DNA from: Tetrapyrgos nigripes
Taxonomy: Eukaryota; Basidiomycota; Agaricomycetes; Agaricales; Campanellaceae
Direction: 5' to 3'
Assembly: GCA_013368315.1 (NCBI GenBank)
Contig: JAACJM010000042.1
Coordinates: 248,001-312,000 of the forward strand
Length of the DNA stretch: 64,000 nucleotides
Shown here: positions 22,195-33,745 of the stretch, in pieces
Layout: every line of letters begins with the position of its first letter
Position numbering within the stretch: the first letter of the stretch is position 1
Position numbers and translations under genes: made by a program
Notes under the pieces: model-generated
What the model was told of the DNA's origin: nothing
The model's database searches: none
The model's input: the letters and a program-made list of their open reading frames with translations, nothing else

Positions 22195-24332
22195 GTGCCT
22201 CAGCGCAAAAAGTTTGGCCCAAATGGGAGGTTGAGCAAGAGAAAGACATTCCACTCTGCAAAAGCGGTCGAAATGGCAGCGGCGTCATTACATAATACAA
22301 AACGCGTCTCTAACAATGTGTCGTCGTGCGTCGGGCTATGCCCCAAGTCGCTCAGTATGCTGGAACGGAGCAAAGCAAAAGAAGAAGCTATACAACTTCT
22401 ATCCGGGCTCTTTCATACCAGACTGTGACCACGAATCAGACAAAGAGAATCTTACATCCCCACACCCATCAAAGAAGATGCGTCTCATCAGCACCAAAGA
22501 CATGTTAACTCAATGTTGCTGGAATCCCATTGACTCCTCAGATCAGAAGCTCGCCAAGAAGCTTCACTCAAAGCAGCATCACAACATTCTACGCAACGGG
22601 AGGAAGAAGATTTCACGACATGACGAGACAATTGCACAGCTGGAAGAGGAACTAGAGGAACAGGATAGGACTATTGAGGAGCTGAGGCAGGCTCTAGGTG
22701 GGAACCTTAAGAGCACCTCTGCATTTGCCTATGACTTGCAGACACGTCTCGAAAAGGAAAGCCAGTTGAGGAAGGAAGCAGAGGAGCTGTTGTGGAAGGA
22801 ACAGAAGAGAAGTGATGGGTTGGCACTGGGTAGAGACACAATGAAGAAGAGGATTTCACGGTTCCCTAAATGCATCAATAACGTGATGTCCAAAGCTGTT
22901 GACAGTATTACAAAACAATCAATGAAACAAAAAGGCACCATTACACCCAAAATGCAAGTGCTGATTGCAGAGCTTGTTGCTACTCAAGAATGGTGATTCC
23001 AAGAAAGGTCAGCAAGATTCCACTGGCATTTACTTAGAGGCACGGGAGCACGTCGGAATCTTCATTCAGTACCCACAAACCTCAAGGACTCACTATCAAT
23101 CCCATGGGTTTGCTGCTGCAGTGATCATGGTTTATCTGACAATACTTCGTGAGTTCTTGGAGTTCATTCGTGATGAGAAGAAGACCATGGCATTCACAAA
23201 TCTGGAGTCCAACATCTACAAGGCATTATATGACATCCCCACTCTCACTGAAGCAGCAGCACTCACTACGTACACACAGTCAATCTCTGCACCATACTAT
23301 CGTACCGCCCGTAAAGCTGGTGTCAACCCTTTCACTCTTCGGGGCCTTCATGAGAAGCTCATCACTCACCTCATGAATGTCATCACCAACCCAGAGATGC
23401 TTTACAGTCCCGCAACAACATATGAAACTGGATCACTAGATGGACACCAGTGGGAAAGGCCTGATGCAGTGTATGCTGTGATGGCAATGGCCAAGGACTT
23501 AACAGATCTTCGGGGGGTTATCATCTTCCTGTTCAACAGGGCATTGGATACTTGGAAACGTTTCTCTTCAGAAGATATCTTTGCGGAAAACATACCTGAA
23601 GACATTTCCACTCGTCTCTACGCACCCAGATCAAACTGCATTAACAAAGGTACACTGGGAGAGACTCGTATCAGCAAGCAAGTTGCTCCAAACGGCACTG
23701 TGGAACACACCAATGCTACTCTTTCCTTGCAATGTAACGACACTGCCGACTATATGTGTGAGAATCTGATGGATATAGAGAGTCAGAAGTTTTTGAGGAA
23801 GCAGCAGCAGGAGACTCAGAAGGAAGGGAGAGCAAGAAAGCGAAGAAAACAGATTGCAGACATGAAGAAGGCAAAGGTCAGGGAGAACCGGGTGAAGAAG
23901 GCAGCGCGCGAGAAGAAGAGAGCTGAAAAGAAGGCAAAACTACAAGGATGTGAACCACTTACTGACATGCTTTACTTGCAGGGTGTCTTAACAGCTTTCC
24001 AAGGGGATCCACGCAGCCAGAAGGCCACTACCATCAAAGTTGAAGAGCTAAATCTGCAGCTACAATGGCATCAGGACCGTTTGACAGCATCCCAATCTAA
24101 AAAGAAAGCTGCACAGCGCATAATCACCTCTATTCCAGCAACCTCCAAGCTCAGAAAGGAGCAGAAGTTGATTACACTGATCAGTGTAGTAGAAGAATGG
24201 AATCAGGAGAGAGGTGGCCTACCTTATTACACAGCAGAGAGCTCAGATGAGGAGGAGACAGACTTGGAAGAGGAGGGATTACTAAAAAGTGACAAAGATA
24301 TGGATAATTTGGTAGGATATGGTAAAGGTTAA
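22195..24332 (+). pseudogene. Internally deleted copy of a multicopy Agaricomycete gene family
   Basis: Three frames form one gene. Frame 1 from ATG 22195 reads MPQRKKFGPNGRLSKRKTF.., SLHNTKR and LCPKSLSMLERSKAKEEA. Frame 2 (about 22400-22990) is a coiled coil (IAQLEEELEEQDRTIEELRQ..) ending PKMQVLIAELVAT. Frame 3 (about 22990-24332) reads KKGQQDSTGIYLEA, PQTSRTHYQSHG, ETGSLDGHQWERPDAVYA, LDTWKRFSSE, a Lys/Arg-rich coiled coil and an acidic tail. I recall full-length relatives as highly repeated genes in mushroom genomes with several hundred residues between the second and third blocks; that centre is missing here. There are at least two frame changes. Probably a transposon-derived or mobile family; no catalytic motif is visible. 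Confidence 0.65.
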
Positions 24333-24576
24333 TGGACAAATTTATGATACATTGATGTATATACAGCATAGACAGGCTTTAATGACTTTTCGTAGGTATT
24401 CGGCACTGAAAATGATGAGGGAATGGACAAAACGTCGTGTGTGCCATGGATTTTGGCGGTCTCGCGGCGAGACCAAACACGACCAAATGGACATGAAATT
24501 TGCAGTGGTGGACGGTATCCATATACCTGGTGTTATTATGGCCGTCACATGCGATAGCCTCTGTCATCCGTTATCA

Positions 24577-25266
24577 CTGCGGGCAGCAATGGGTATTTGC
24601 AACCCATTTTTGAGCAGGCTTAAATCTCAAGTTGTTCGCACAGTTTGTTCCCAGATAAAATTTGGCTTACTTGCCGTTGAAATGATGAAACTTGTATCAT
24701 AAGTATTTTCTAGATTATGTTACGATCAAACATTATAATTGATTTTTGGGATAAAAACCTGCCAAATAGGATGAGATTTGTGTGGCTTTGTAAAAATGTG
24801 TTCAAACAAGTGAAGTATCTGTGCCTGATTTGTGAAAATACTAAGAATTTTCTGACGCAGATTTGGCTCACATGCCTGCAAAGTATTCGCCACGCTTTTT
24901 GCACTGTGACAGAAATTTATGTAAATGGTTTCTCTCACAATGCAAAAAGCGTGGCAAATACTTTGCAGGCATGTGAGCCAATCTGCGTCAGAAAATTTTG
25001 AGTATTTTCACGCCAAATCAGGCACAGATACTTGACTTGTTTGAATACATTTTTGCAAAGCCACCTAAATCTAATCCTATTTGGGAGGTTTTTATCCCAC
25101 AAATCAATTATAATGTTTGATCGTAACGTAATCTAGAAAATACTTATGATACAAGTTTTGTCATTTCAACAGCAAGTAAGCCAAATTTTATCTGGGAAAA
25201 AACTGTGCGAACGATTCGAGATTTAAGCCTGCTCAAAAACGGGTTGCAAATACCCATCGCCGCCCG
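24577..25266. repeat. 690-bp fold-back with ~320-bp arms
   Basis: The left arm starts CGGGCAGCAATGGGTATTTG and the right arm ends with its near complement (CAAATACCCATCGCCGCCCG). The arms match almost base for base around a centre near 24925, including CAAAGTATTCGCCACGC..TTTTTGCA and its mirror. It abuts the 3' end of the deleted multicopy gene. Several short ORFs here are mirror artefacts. Confidence 0.9.
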
Positions 25267-25277
25267 TGGTGTATAAT

Positions 25278-25486
25278 CACCTTAGGCGGTGTTGCATATT
25301 TCCAAAGATCTCTGTGCAAACTTAAATTTCGGGTTTTTCAGTGCCATTTTTGCTCGCCCGGGTCTACTCCATATGGGACCGATTTGAGGCCGAACAGCCA
25401 TATGGAGTAGCTTCGGCGCCGAGTATAAATTCGTCATTTATGTTTGCCCAAGAGATCTTTCCAAATATGCATTGCCGCCCAAGGTG
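25278..25486. mobile_element. 209-bp MITE with ~50-bp inverted ends
   Basis: CACCTTAGGCGG.. at the left and ..CCGCCCAAGGTG at the right continue inverted through GCATATTT.CAAAGATCTCT. The flanks are AAT/AAT, a possible 3-bp duplication as in PIF/Harbinger-like elements. A further small palindrome (CTACTCCATATGG / CCATATGGAGTAG) lies at its centre. Confidence 0.8.
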
Positions 25487-26413
25487 AATCAGCTCTCATT
25501 GCAACGAACCATGACCACACATGACTGGGGTGGTCAACCCCCATACACCTGATATATTCTGCAGCCAACTCGAGCAGCAGTGGCAAAGGCTCACAACTGA
25601 TGGTGGGTACTATAAGAATGATATATCATTGAGGACGTTTTGGTAATGTGATTGGTAGAGTACTTTGTACCTTGTCAGTGTAAGCTCGTCGTGTTATTAC
25701 TGAGTCTTATACACTACATAACTTATAACAGTCTGGAATTAAGCTATCTGGAAATTAGTAGACAAGTTCGAGACGCGAATTGATGCACGGTTGGGCGCGT
25801 CAATGGCGTGCGAATACTCTACCCAATCAGTTTGTTTGGCAAATAACTGCAGTGCGCGTTTGTTACTTTTTCTTCTTACCACCAACTCCGCCTCCACTGC
25901 TTACCATCAACACTCCCAATTTACTCTAACTTTCGGCCAACGAAATATCTACATAACTCCTTGCCTCCCCACATCTTCTACTGAGTCTAGCGCTTTTGAA
26001 GGCTGAAGCTGCCAGTGAAGCGCCAAGGCACACATACACCATGACCCAATTGCAACTTGGACGCGCTTCGGGAGTCCAAGTGGGCCGCGGCCCATTTGCA
26101 GCTATATGTTCTTCCCCTGATTGACGCTCGTAGGACATGCGTTGATCTCCGTCTTGTTATTGGGAACTCAGTTTGAACCTATTCAAATTTTGAACCCAGT
26201 TGCACGGTAGCCAAACACTACCGAGCCATATGTCCGTGAAACCAATTTGAAACCTCGTGTTTGGACCAAGTCAAAAGACGCGTGAGTCATCCCAAAGTTC
26301 CAATCAGCACTCACAGCTTTGTACTTCGCTGTATTGATTTGATGGAATTGCAACACCACCATGATTAACATCTTGCCCTCGTTGTAACCTGTCTCAACAT
26401 GAGTACGTATTCG
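25487..26413. other. Intergenic, no gene seen
   Basis: Short overlapping frames on both strands without support. It separates the transposon nest from the Mid2-like gene. Confidence 0.4.
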
Positions 26414-26420
26414 TATATAA
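26414..26420 (+). promoter_or_regulatory. Candidate TATA box of the Mid2-like gene
   Basis: TATATAA about 165 nt upstream of the proposed ATG (26585), in T/C-rich sequence usual for basidiomycete promoters. Confidence 0.35.
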
Positions 26421-26584
26421 TCTGGACGTGTCCATCACGTCGTGATCTTTTTCCCCCCCATCCACTAAGCGTATCTGCTCCCACTCTCGGGCCCGTCTCT
26501 CGTTTTCTTTCCTTGTTTTCCTGCAGGTCTCTGGTGGTTTTATTTTTTGAGTTGTGATTTTGATGCTGTTTCGTCGTTGGGATC

Positions 26585-29143
26585 ATGAGTAGTACGTCGT
26601 AACGTTGTTTTTCTCTTCTCTTCTCTTTTTTAAAAGGTTTTTGACCGTTTTACCGTAGGTGATTCCTCTGACGACAACAGCACTGTAACACCATCAAGTT
26701 TTTCATCGTTTTCAAGTTCCGGAGCCAGGGTCACTGATTCGTCGTCGAGCTCGAGTGTAGCTCAGACGAGCGACTCCAGTAACTCCACTGCTTCCGTCTC
26801 CAGATCATCAGCTTTAGTTTCACCCTCTGATCCTAATTCCCCGCCGTCTTCGCCCTCAATGTCGACGTCCTCTGATTCGGGCACTACACCTACCTCCACC
26901 CCTACTAGTACTACCTCTATACCTACCGCTACAACTTCCACAACAACGCCAACACGAACGTCATCGACTTCCGAGCCTACCAGTTCCTCGGCCTCAGATT
27001 CGACTTCGGATCCAAGTTCCCCCTCTCAAAGTACTCGTTCTCATACTATCGCTACAACTTCCACAACAACGCCAACACCAACGCCGACATCGACTTCCGA
27101 GCCCGCCAGTTCTTCGGCCTCAGATTCGGCTTCGGATCCAAGTTCCCCCTCTCAAACTACTCGTACTCGTACTCGTTCCAGTAACCAGACCTCGTCGACG
27201 GAAACGGGTATAGAGACTCCGCCTAGTCCTACTTCTAGCTCCACGGATCCAAGCACTACTGATACCGGCTCTTCCACCACTGCATCAGTCCCTACCTCAA
27301 GCACAACCGATACCGGCTCCCAGACGCACCCTACTCATCGCGGTGCTCATAATACCACTACAGCTACCGACATCGACACCGAGGCTGATCCAACTTCGAG
27401 CATCCCTGAAACGCGTTCGCATACGGATAAGGCTCCCTCCGAGACGTAAGTTTTCTTGTTTATTCTCTGTGTTGTTATTCATATCTTTTTGAAGCACCAG
27501 CGATTCCGAATCATCGTCCTCGTCTCACTCTCACTCTCATTCTTTGTCGTCGTCGTCATCAGATACCTTGGGCGTGTACGTTGCTCTTCTACTACGACCT
27601 TGATTTGCTAGTGATCTCTAATTATCTCGCAACTTTGTATCTAGACCAACCTTGCCACCATCACCATCACCATCTTCAGGATCAGATCATGGCACGAATT
27701 CGTGAGTTGAGTTCCTAACTAATATTCATAATGATACTAGGATCAACATATCTTGATCCTCGAGGTTCTGCTTTCTGCTCGGTCTTCTATCTTCCATCTA
27801 TCTTTCCATTTTTCTCCCCTTCTCCTTTTCGTGATCTGATTGTTTCGTGTTGTATCTTTCGTTCTCTGATCTCACATCCCTTCACGCTTGACAGATTCCT
27901 ATCCAACAAACCCGCCGTCATCGGTACATTCACCGCTCTCGGCGTTGTCCTTCTCGTTATTTTAGGGTTATTGCTTCTGCGAGTGTCGAAATTCGGGAGA
28001 GGCACCCGTACTAGTGGTAGCAGAAGCAGGTATGTTGGAGGTACAGACGCGGATATTGGACCAGGTGCTGCTGCTAGTGCTAGCGATTATCATTATGAAC
28101 GATACAATGCATCTGGTGCACAAGCGGATCCGAGTCTGGGAACTGCAGGTTCATTGGGAGCAAGGGGAGCAGGCGAAGGCGGCGGTGGCGATACTACATT
28201 TGGAGGATCGACGAGACGTCTTTGGGATGACGAAGCAGATGCGAGTATAGGCGCAGGAACTGGTGGTGAAGGGACGAGGATGAGGCAAGTTCGGGGTTGG
28301 AGTGGTATTGGGATTGCTGCTGCGAGTTCAGCTGCGGCTTCTTCAAGTGGGGCAAGAGATCCTGGTCGAGGTGATGGTTCTGGACGTGCTTTCCTTCCGT
28401 CTACTACTCGAGATCCAGATCCAGATCCATTCTCTGACTACGGATCCTCTCCTTCGTCTCCTTCAATCTATCCCTCTTCCCCTCAAACGGCGTCATACAC
28501 TCCGAATCAGATCCAGACACAAGCACAGGCACAAACCCAGGCTCAGGCGCAGGCGCATATCTTTGCCCAGTCGTTCGGTGACTTGCCGAGTTCAAATTAC
28601 TCGCAGGGTTATGGATCGACTGCTGATACATCGTCGGTGCATACCCCCACTCTTAACAATAGCCTTTGGTCCGGTCAAGGTCTAGCATCTTCATCCGCCT
28701 ACGCCTACGCTCCAACCTTATCGAGTCACTCTGAATACGCCTTGTCGAACCGTGACTTTGATCCTGCTCGGCAATTAATACCTTATACCACTGGCAGTAC
28801 TGGTAGTGGTGGTCCAACGCGTTCGGGACTTACGCGAGCCGATTCAATCTCAACCGCTAAAGCGCTCGGTCAAGAAGTATTCCGGAAGTCTAGTTATTCT
28901 ACTTTTGGTCTCGATAACGACGATGACGGTGCAATTGGCGTTGCTATCAGTACTCCTCCTTTGATTCCATCTCCACTTCCATCCAAGTCGTTATCATCTT
29001 CCCCTTCACCGAGGCCAGAGATGAAAGGACGCAGTGCCACCTCAGGATCGAGTTCACAGACCTGGGCAGACGTTGCGCTTGCCAAAACGAATGCTAAGGT
29101 ACTTGGACAGGAGGTGTTTAAGCCTGGGCCTAGGGCTTTTTGA
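26585..29143 (+). CDS. Mid2-like single-pass surface protein, 724 aa
   Basis: Exons 26585-26591, 26659-27445, 27501-27575, 27645-27701 and 27895-29143 join in phase to 725 codons. Residues 3-308 are almost pure Ser/Thr/Pro with near-repeats of TS.EP.SSSASDS.SDPSSPSQ, an O-glycosylated stalk. SFLSNKPAVIG leads into one helix (about 317-338; ALGVVLLVILGLLLL), then a long cytosolic tail with Gly/Ser/Ala-rich low complexity, a (QA)n run, two copies of A.A(K)VLGQEVF.. (near LGQEVFRKSS and at the C-terminus LGQEVFKPGPRAF). This layout is that of Mid2/Wsc-type cell-wall sensors and many Agaricomycete surface proteins of unknown role. No signal peptide is present in this model: either the 7-nt first exon is wrong or insertion relies on the helix alone. 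The intron before the last exon (27702-27894) is longer than usual. Confidence 0.75.
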
Positions 29144-30101
29144 TTCATCATTGACGCACAAAACTACCATGTACATCTGTAGTGAGTAGCGAAATGTACA
29201 TCGTAGTCTCGTCGACGGTCTGAACTTCTCTTTTGACAAGAGAGATTATTAGGACTGTTTTCCACAACTGAGCACCGTGAGATTCTGAATGTACAGGCAA
29301 AGACTAATTTATTGAGCTCTTGCTGTAGATTTTGTATTATATGGATATATATTATAGAGACACTGCTGATGTCGTTGAATAGTCTCGGTACCAGACTGAC
29401 TACGCATTTTCGTCCCAAAAAGAAACTTGATGCGTAGCAGTCTGGACTAGAACCCGCATACTAAAAGGGAAAAGAAAAGAAAAATCTCTTGTTGAACTTG
29501 TTATGTAGTTCGACTTGAACGACTGACCTCTTCATTATAACCTTTCGACTACCATCATTTCCGTTGCCATCAACATCCAGCTCAACGTCCCCGGCCTCTA
29601 CCTCATATCCTTTGATATGTACTCATCGACGTCTTGATGCTGACATATGCGGTGTACAGATTGTGAAGCCTCGTTAAGCTTTACGGAGTCTGGAGCTCTG
29701 GAGTCTGGACCTAATATCTGTAATCTTCAACGTAGTCAATTTCATCAATCAACCTCCTCCAATGGTGTCTCCGAGGATGCAAATGCGACCTTGCACTGGT
29801 CAACTTGGAATATCTCTTCACCTTCGTTGCTCACATTCTACGACAACATCAGCACTCAGCGCTCTCCTGACACCTATCGTTCTGATTCGATAATGATCTT
29901 CAAGTTGCCGGAGCACAGGAGATGGACGGGTTTATACAATGATTAGTACGCTCCCTTGCATAGTATTGCTCAATCTACTGTCCTTTTTGCTTTTATTTCT
30001 TCCCCTTCCCCAAGTTATGAGTTACTCCAGGTATAGCTTCAGTGACGGCGGGACCCTGGCTATGCCGTAGTAGCACCCTCGTGGCCAGGTTACGCCACCT
30101 C
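29144..30101. other. 3' flank; weak ORF and tRNA-like fragment
   Basis: A 99-codon plus-strand frame (29647-29946) has no recognisable feature. Near 29505-29545 the minus strand reads GGTCAGTCGTTCAAGTCGA, resembling the T-arm of the tRNA at 35.3 kb, probably a degraded tRNA fragment. Confidence 0.3.
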
Positions 30102-30446
30102 CTATGACTTCGATCCCGGTACTGGATTCAGATGCAGTGATTGTTGCTCGGAAGATTTCGCAGCTTCCCTGATATCTGGGAGCATCTTTTGATAGCACGA
30201 TCCCCGGATGACGTGCTTCCAGACAAAACCACCATCATCCAAAAGGTTGAGCGCTAAACCAGCCTCTTCCGGTGGTTGGTTCTGTCCCAAACTTCTCCTG
30301 GTGCCTCCTAGAGTACCAAAGAGTGCCCTCGCAAAACTAAGGCTTGGAAAATGCACTCCGTCGTCGTCGGTGACGTTAAATAGGACGAGCTCGACAAATT
30401 TCGAGCAATTCTCCGAGCGGTACAGTGTGATTGTCACATCACGCAT
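30102..30446 (-). CDS. Uncertain 114-codon ORF
   Basis: ATG to stop with mixed composition (MRDVTITLYRSENCSKFVEL..), more protein-like than its plus-strand shadow (30208-30477). No domain, no homologous copy in the window. Could be a short gene or chance. Confidence 0.25.
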   Translation of the reverse strand: MRDVTITLYRSENCSKFVELVLFNVTDDDGVHFPSLSFARALFGTLGGTRRSLGQNQPPEEAGLALNLLDDGGFVWKHVIRGSCYQKMLPDIREAAKSSEQQSLHLNPVPGSKS

Positions 30447-31054
30447 CTTGCTGACGCCTCTAACGCTCCTCTCCTAAAAATTGCGGCTCTTGACAGCGGC
30501 GTAAGCGGACACTGACGTAAGGGCTACTGATCTTCCTTCGTTAGCTATCAGTCCCGGGAACGCAAGCGTAATTTATCTGTAAATATCTTGCATTAGTGGA
30601 TTATGCTTGCGATGCTTCCTGGACCCGGTGCATCATATCTTGGTCCAAAGCTGGTAATAAACTCCTCCTCCTCCAGACCAGCCAGCAAATTGAATTATTC
30701 GGTTATTTTGAAACGAGTAGATCTGTCCATTTGAGGATGAAAGGATGAGTTATTTTGCTACTAAAGAGTTCTCGCATCTCTCAAGCAAGGCATCAAAACC
30801 TTGTATGGCGGTAGCAGTCTGAGTCACAAGCTGCTCAAATAGATCAAGTTCTTGATTATCAAGGTACGTTTGAGCTCAACATAGCACACTGATTGATTTG
30901 TCGAGCCGTGCTACCCGTCCTAACTACATTCACTGTGGGTACGTCTCTTACATATATACCGGCGCCATCAGTATCGTGCAGATGTGGTTCCTTGACCACC
31001 AACCGCCATTCTTTCCTCCTCCGTTTTCCTTCTCACTTTCGCCAACCAGTGAAG
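30447..31054. other. Intergenic upstream of the seven-helix gene
   Basis: No gene seen. It should contain the promoter of the 31055 gene. Confidence 0.4.
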
Positions 31055-32283
31055 ATGGGACAGCTATCCTTGGACAAGACTTATTTACTTGCTCCATGGG
31101 TTGAGGTATGTATCTTCTAGCTATATCGGCATACTCATTATTAATCAATTGTTTTAAAGGCTCTTGTATACGGTTAGTGGAGGCTCAAGTCGCACTCCAT
31201 TGGATTTTTAATACTTTTTTAATGGACTGCTTTTCAACAGGAGTCTTTCTGACAATATTTTGTACAACCATCACGCTCTGTCTTGTGGACAGTCATGGTT
31301 TACTTGACACTCATGCCAAGGTATGATTATTTTCTTTTATACTTAGATTTTCACCTCACATTTTGGTTCCAAGATTATGCTCTCCATATCTTGTCTCATG
31401 TTCTTCATTGCTACTTGGCATTTGGCCATAAACCTGCTCCGTTTATTTGAGGGATACGTTGATCACCACATGACACCAGCTGCATTTATGGGTAACCTGA
31501 AAGTTTGGGATCATGTTCTGAAGGATACCCTATATGCAACACAGGAAAACCTTGGAGCCGCAGCAGCAGTCCGTAATCATTTTATCCCTGCCATTCACAC
31601 TCCTGACAAGTTTCCGTCAGATCTACAGGACATGGGTTCTATGGGGTCATAACTGGAAGGTCATTCTGCTCCCCAGTCTCTTGCTCATCATCAATATTGG
31701 TGAGTACATCTTTCTTATTATTATTTTAGAATCGAAAACCAGATAGTCATACAGTTGCTGGCTACATGGTCTGCGGGCTTTACACGACAGTGAATCCAAC
31801 TCAGACAGTTTTTGATCCGACTTTCACCAACTGGATCAGAACATTCTACTCTATTACTGTTGTTACCAATATAATCACCACTGGTCTAATGGGCTATCGA
31901 ATCTGGAAAACAGCTCGGATTTTAGCACAGGACAGTGTCGACAGAAGGAAATTCTTGACAGTCATACGAATTTTGGTGGAATCTGCTGCTCTGCAGCTGA
32001 TCGTAGAAATTGTTCTGCTTGCATTATATTGCTCAGACCAAAATATCCAGTACATTCTGCTAGAATCAGTCCCTTCTGTGGTGGTGAGTCAAGTCAAGTC
32101 TGAAACGAACCTCGATATTGACTGTCTCCGTATCAACTTTGGCAGGGAATTACTTTGAATGCGATAACTCTTCGCCTTAAACTGTATACAAGGCAGCAGA
32201 ACAGGAGCCTCCCAACCAAGTCTTGGGGGCTGACTAACATGACTCTGGATGACAACCGTTTACAATTCCGTTCAATGACTTGA
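31055..32283 (+). CDS. Seven-transmembrane protein of an Agaricomycete family
   Basis: Exons 31055-31105, 31160-31172, 31241-31320, 31374-31568, 31621-31699, 31755-32083 and 32146-32283 join in phase to 295 codons (294 aa). Seven hydrophobic segments are visible, around ALVYGVFLTIFCTTITLCL, IMLSISCLMFFIATW, ENLGAAAAIYRTWVLW, VILLPSLLLIINIVAGYMV, FYSITVVTNIITTGLMGYRIW, ESAALQLIVEIVLLALY and ESVPSVVGITLNAITLRL. IYR.WV.WG and YRIWK.AR are conserved in a large family of mushroom seven-helix proteins of unknown function (DUF6533/6534-like by my recollection). Exon 2 is only 13 nt and intron 4 has an unusual donor (gtccgt), but both are needed to keep the frame and the motif. The tail is short. Confidence 0.8.
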
Positions 32284-33520
32284 CCATCGCCAACACAGAC
32301 TAATACAGTATCCATGTCCATCTTGAAGCCGAAATGTATTATAGACTGGAACAAGAATACAAGAATTTCCAGTTTAATTTTGTGTAGAAGCGATTCGAAT
32401 TGACGATTGCGGTCTCAGAAAGGGTAGTTGAAGAGTACAAGGGACCACAACCTTCTGCCAGTGCGACCTATTCTCTGCCGCTGTAGATTTCACAAGCCGA
32501 TATTCTAACCTGTGCAACCTCGTAGGCCTTTAGGAGGACCTCGTCGTCCGAGGAGTCATCGCAAGGAGACGGCGCCTGAAATTTGACGAGTAGGACTCAG
32601 GAGGGAGTATCATTTGAATGGTCAGGTAAGCGCGTACAGTATGGCTGCTTCACTTGTTGTGGTGTTCACAAAGTCAAGACCAGACCAGCGTTCGAGGATT
32701 CTGGACGCCCAATTACTGGAGATGAGGAGAGATGTGTATCTGATTGGCAGGTGTTTGTCCTCCGACTTCCTCCAATATCCTTCCTATATGCGTCTGGCTT
32801 CACTCTTAAGACGCTACCTTCCTTCACGTTTATGGTCTGCCTGACCTTCTCCCAGATACTTCATGTTGTTTTGTATCCCTGATTACGCTAGCAGAAGGTT
32901 GAGGCGACTAGACATATTTGTATTTTCTCAAACTCCGTTGGTACTTACAGCGTGTACTCTGCAATACTGACACGCATGCAGACTACCGTAACGGAGGGTA
33001 TTAGGAAGGTTGCCGGAGGAGCGGTGAGGGCTGGGGGTATATGGACCGGGTTGGTATGCGCGCAACTAGTTTCAGACCCATTCCTACGACTTGGGACCAG
33101 GGCTGCAACGAGTAAGGATAGGAATAAGGACTTTAAGAATCATAAAGATAAGAATAAAAAGGGTATTTCATCGAGTAAAGCGCGTGCGATTACAGCGTCC
33201 TGGGTTCTGAAGTGAAAACGGTAGCGAATCGAGAGTCAAGATGACCAGGATGACCAGGCGACGTCAAGGACGAAAGGTGGAGCGAAAAGGGGAAGAAGAA
33301 TGCTCGTCAGAGTCATAACCGAGATGTGTAATACGATCTGTAAGGGAAAAAACAAAGAAGCACCGGTCCATTAGCTAGAAAGTTGAGCTTTAGAGAGAGA
33401 AAGTACGCACGGGAAATGTGTACAAGTATAGGACTTCAGTTGACGCTGATGCAAAAGGTCGCGTCAGGGGCTAGGACCCAGTATCGCCAGTATTCAGTAT
33501 CCAGCATCCCGTAACTCAAG
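32284..33520. other. No gene resolved
   Basis: Two weak plus-strand frames (32583-32882; 32952-33215, ending in a Lys/Asp/Asn-rich stretch) lack family features and clear splice context. No repeat boundaries seen. Confidence 0.35.
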
Positions 33521-33745
33521 CTAGCGGAGATAATAGGAGTAAGAACCATAGCCATGATGCTGGTGACCGTGCTGGTACTGGGCACCATACCCCTAGTAGA
33601 CCATCCCCATCAGGTTTCCCATCCTCACCCTAACCAGCGCCGGGAGTCTGGGTCCACGCCAAAGATTCACCAGAAGCCAATACCCAACGCCTAATATCCA
33701 TCCCACTGTACTCCCACCCATTCCTAACCTAGACCACCCCAAATC
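33521..33745 (-). pseudogene. C-terminal exon of a minus-strand membrane gene, with in-frame TAG
   Basis: After a plausible acceptor (gggcag, about 33745) one frame reads LGMGGSTVGWILGVGYWLLV, NLWRGPRLPALVRV and MGNLMGMVY, then TAG (33595-33593). The same frame goes straight on to a Gly/Tyr/His-rich tail (GYGAQYQHGHQHHGYGSYSYYLR) ending at TAG 33523-33521. Either the first stop is a nonsense mutation in a once longer protein or the true C-terminus is at MVY. Upstream exons probably lie at 33.8-34.96 kb on the same strand. No family recognised. Confidence 0.45.

Noticed and set aside
24592..25020. ORFs on both strands with mirrored sequence
   Set aside because: Artefact of the long inverted repeat.
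27731..27894. Start of a 470-codon ORF taken as the N-terminus of the surface protein
   Set aside because: This stretch is intronic in the spliced model; the upstream Ser/Thr-rich exons join the helix exon in phase at 27895.
28014..28685. Plus-strand ORFs overlapping the Mid2-like gene
   Set aside because: Out-of-frame shadows of the Gly/Ser-rich tail.
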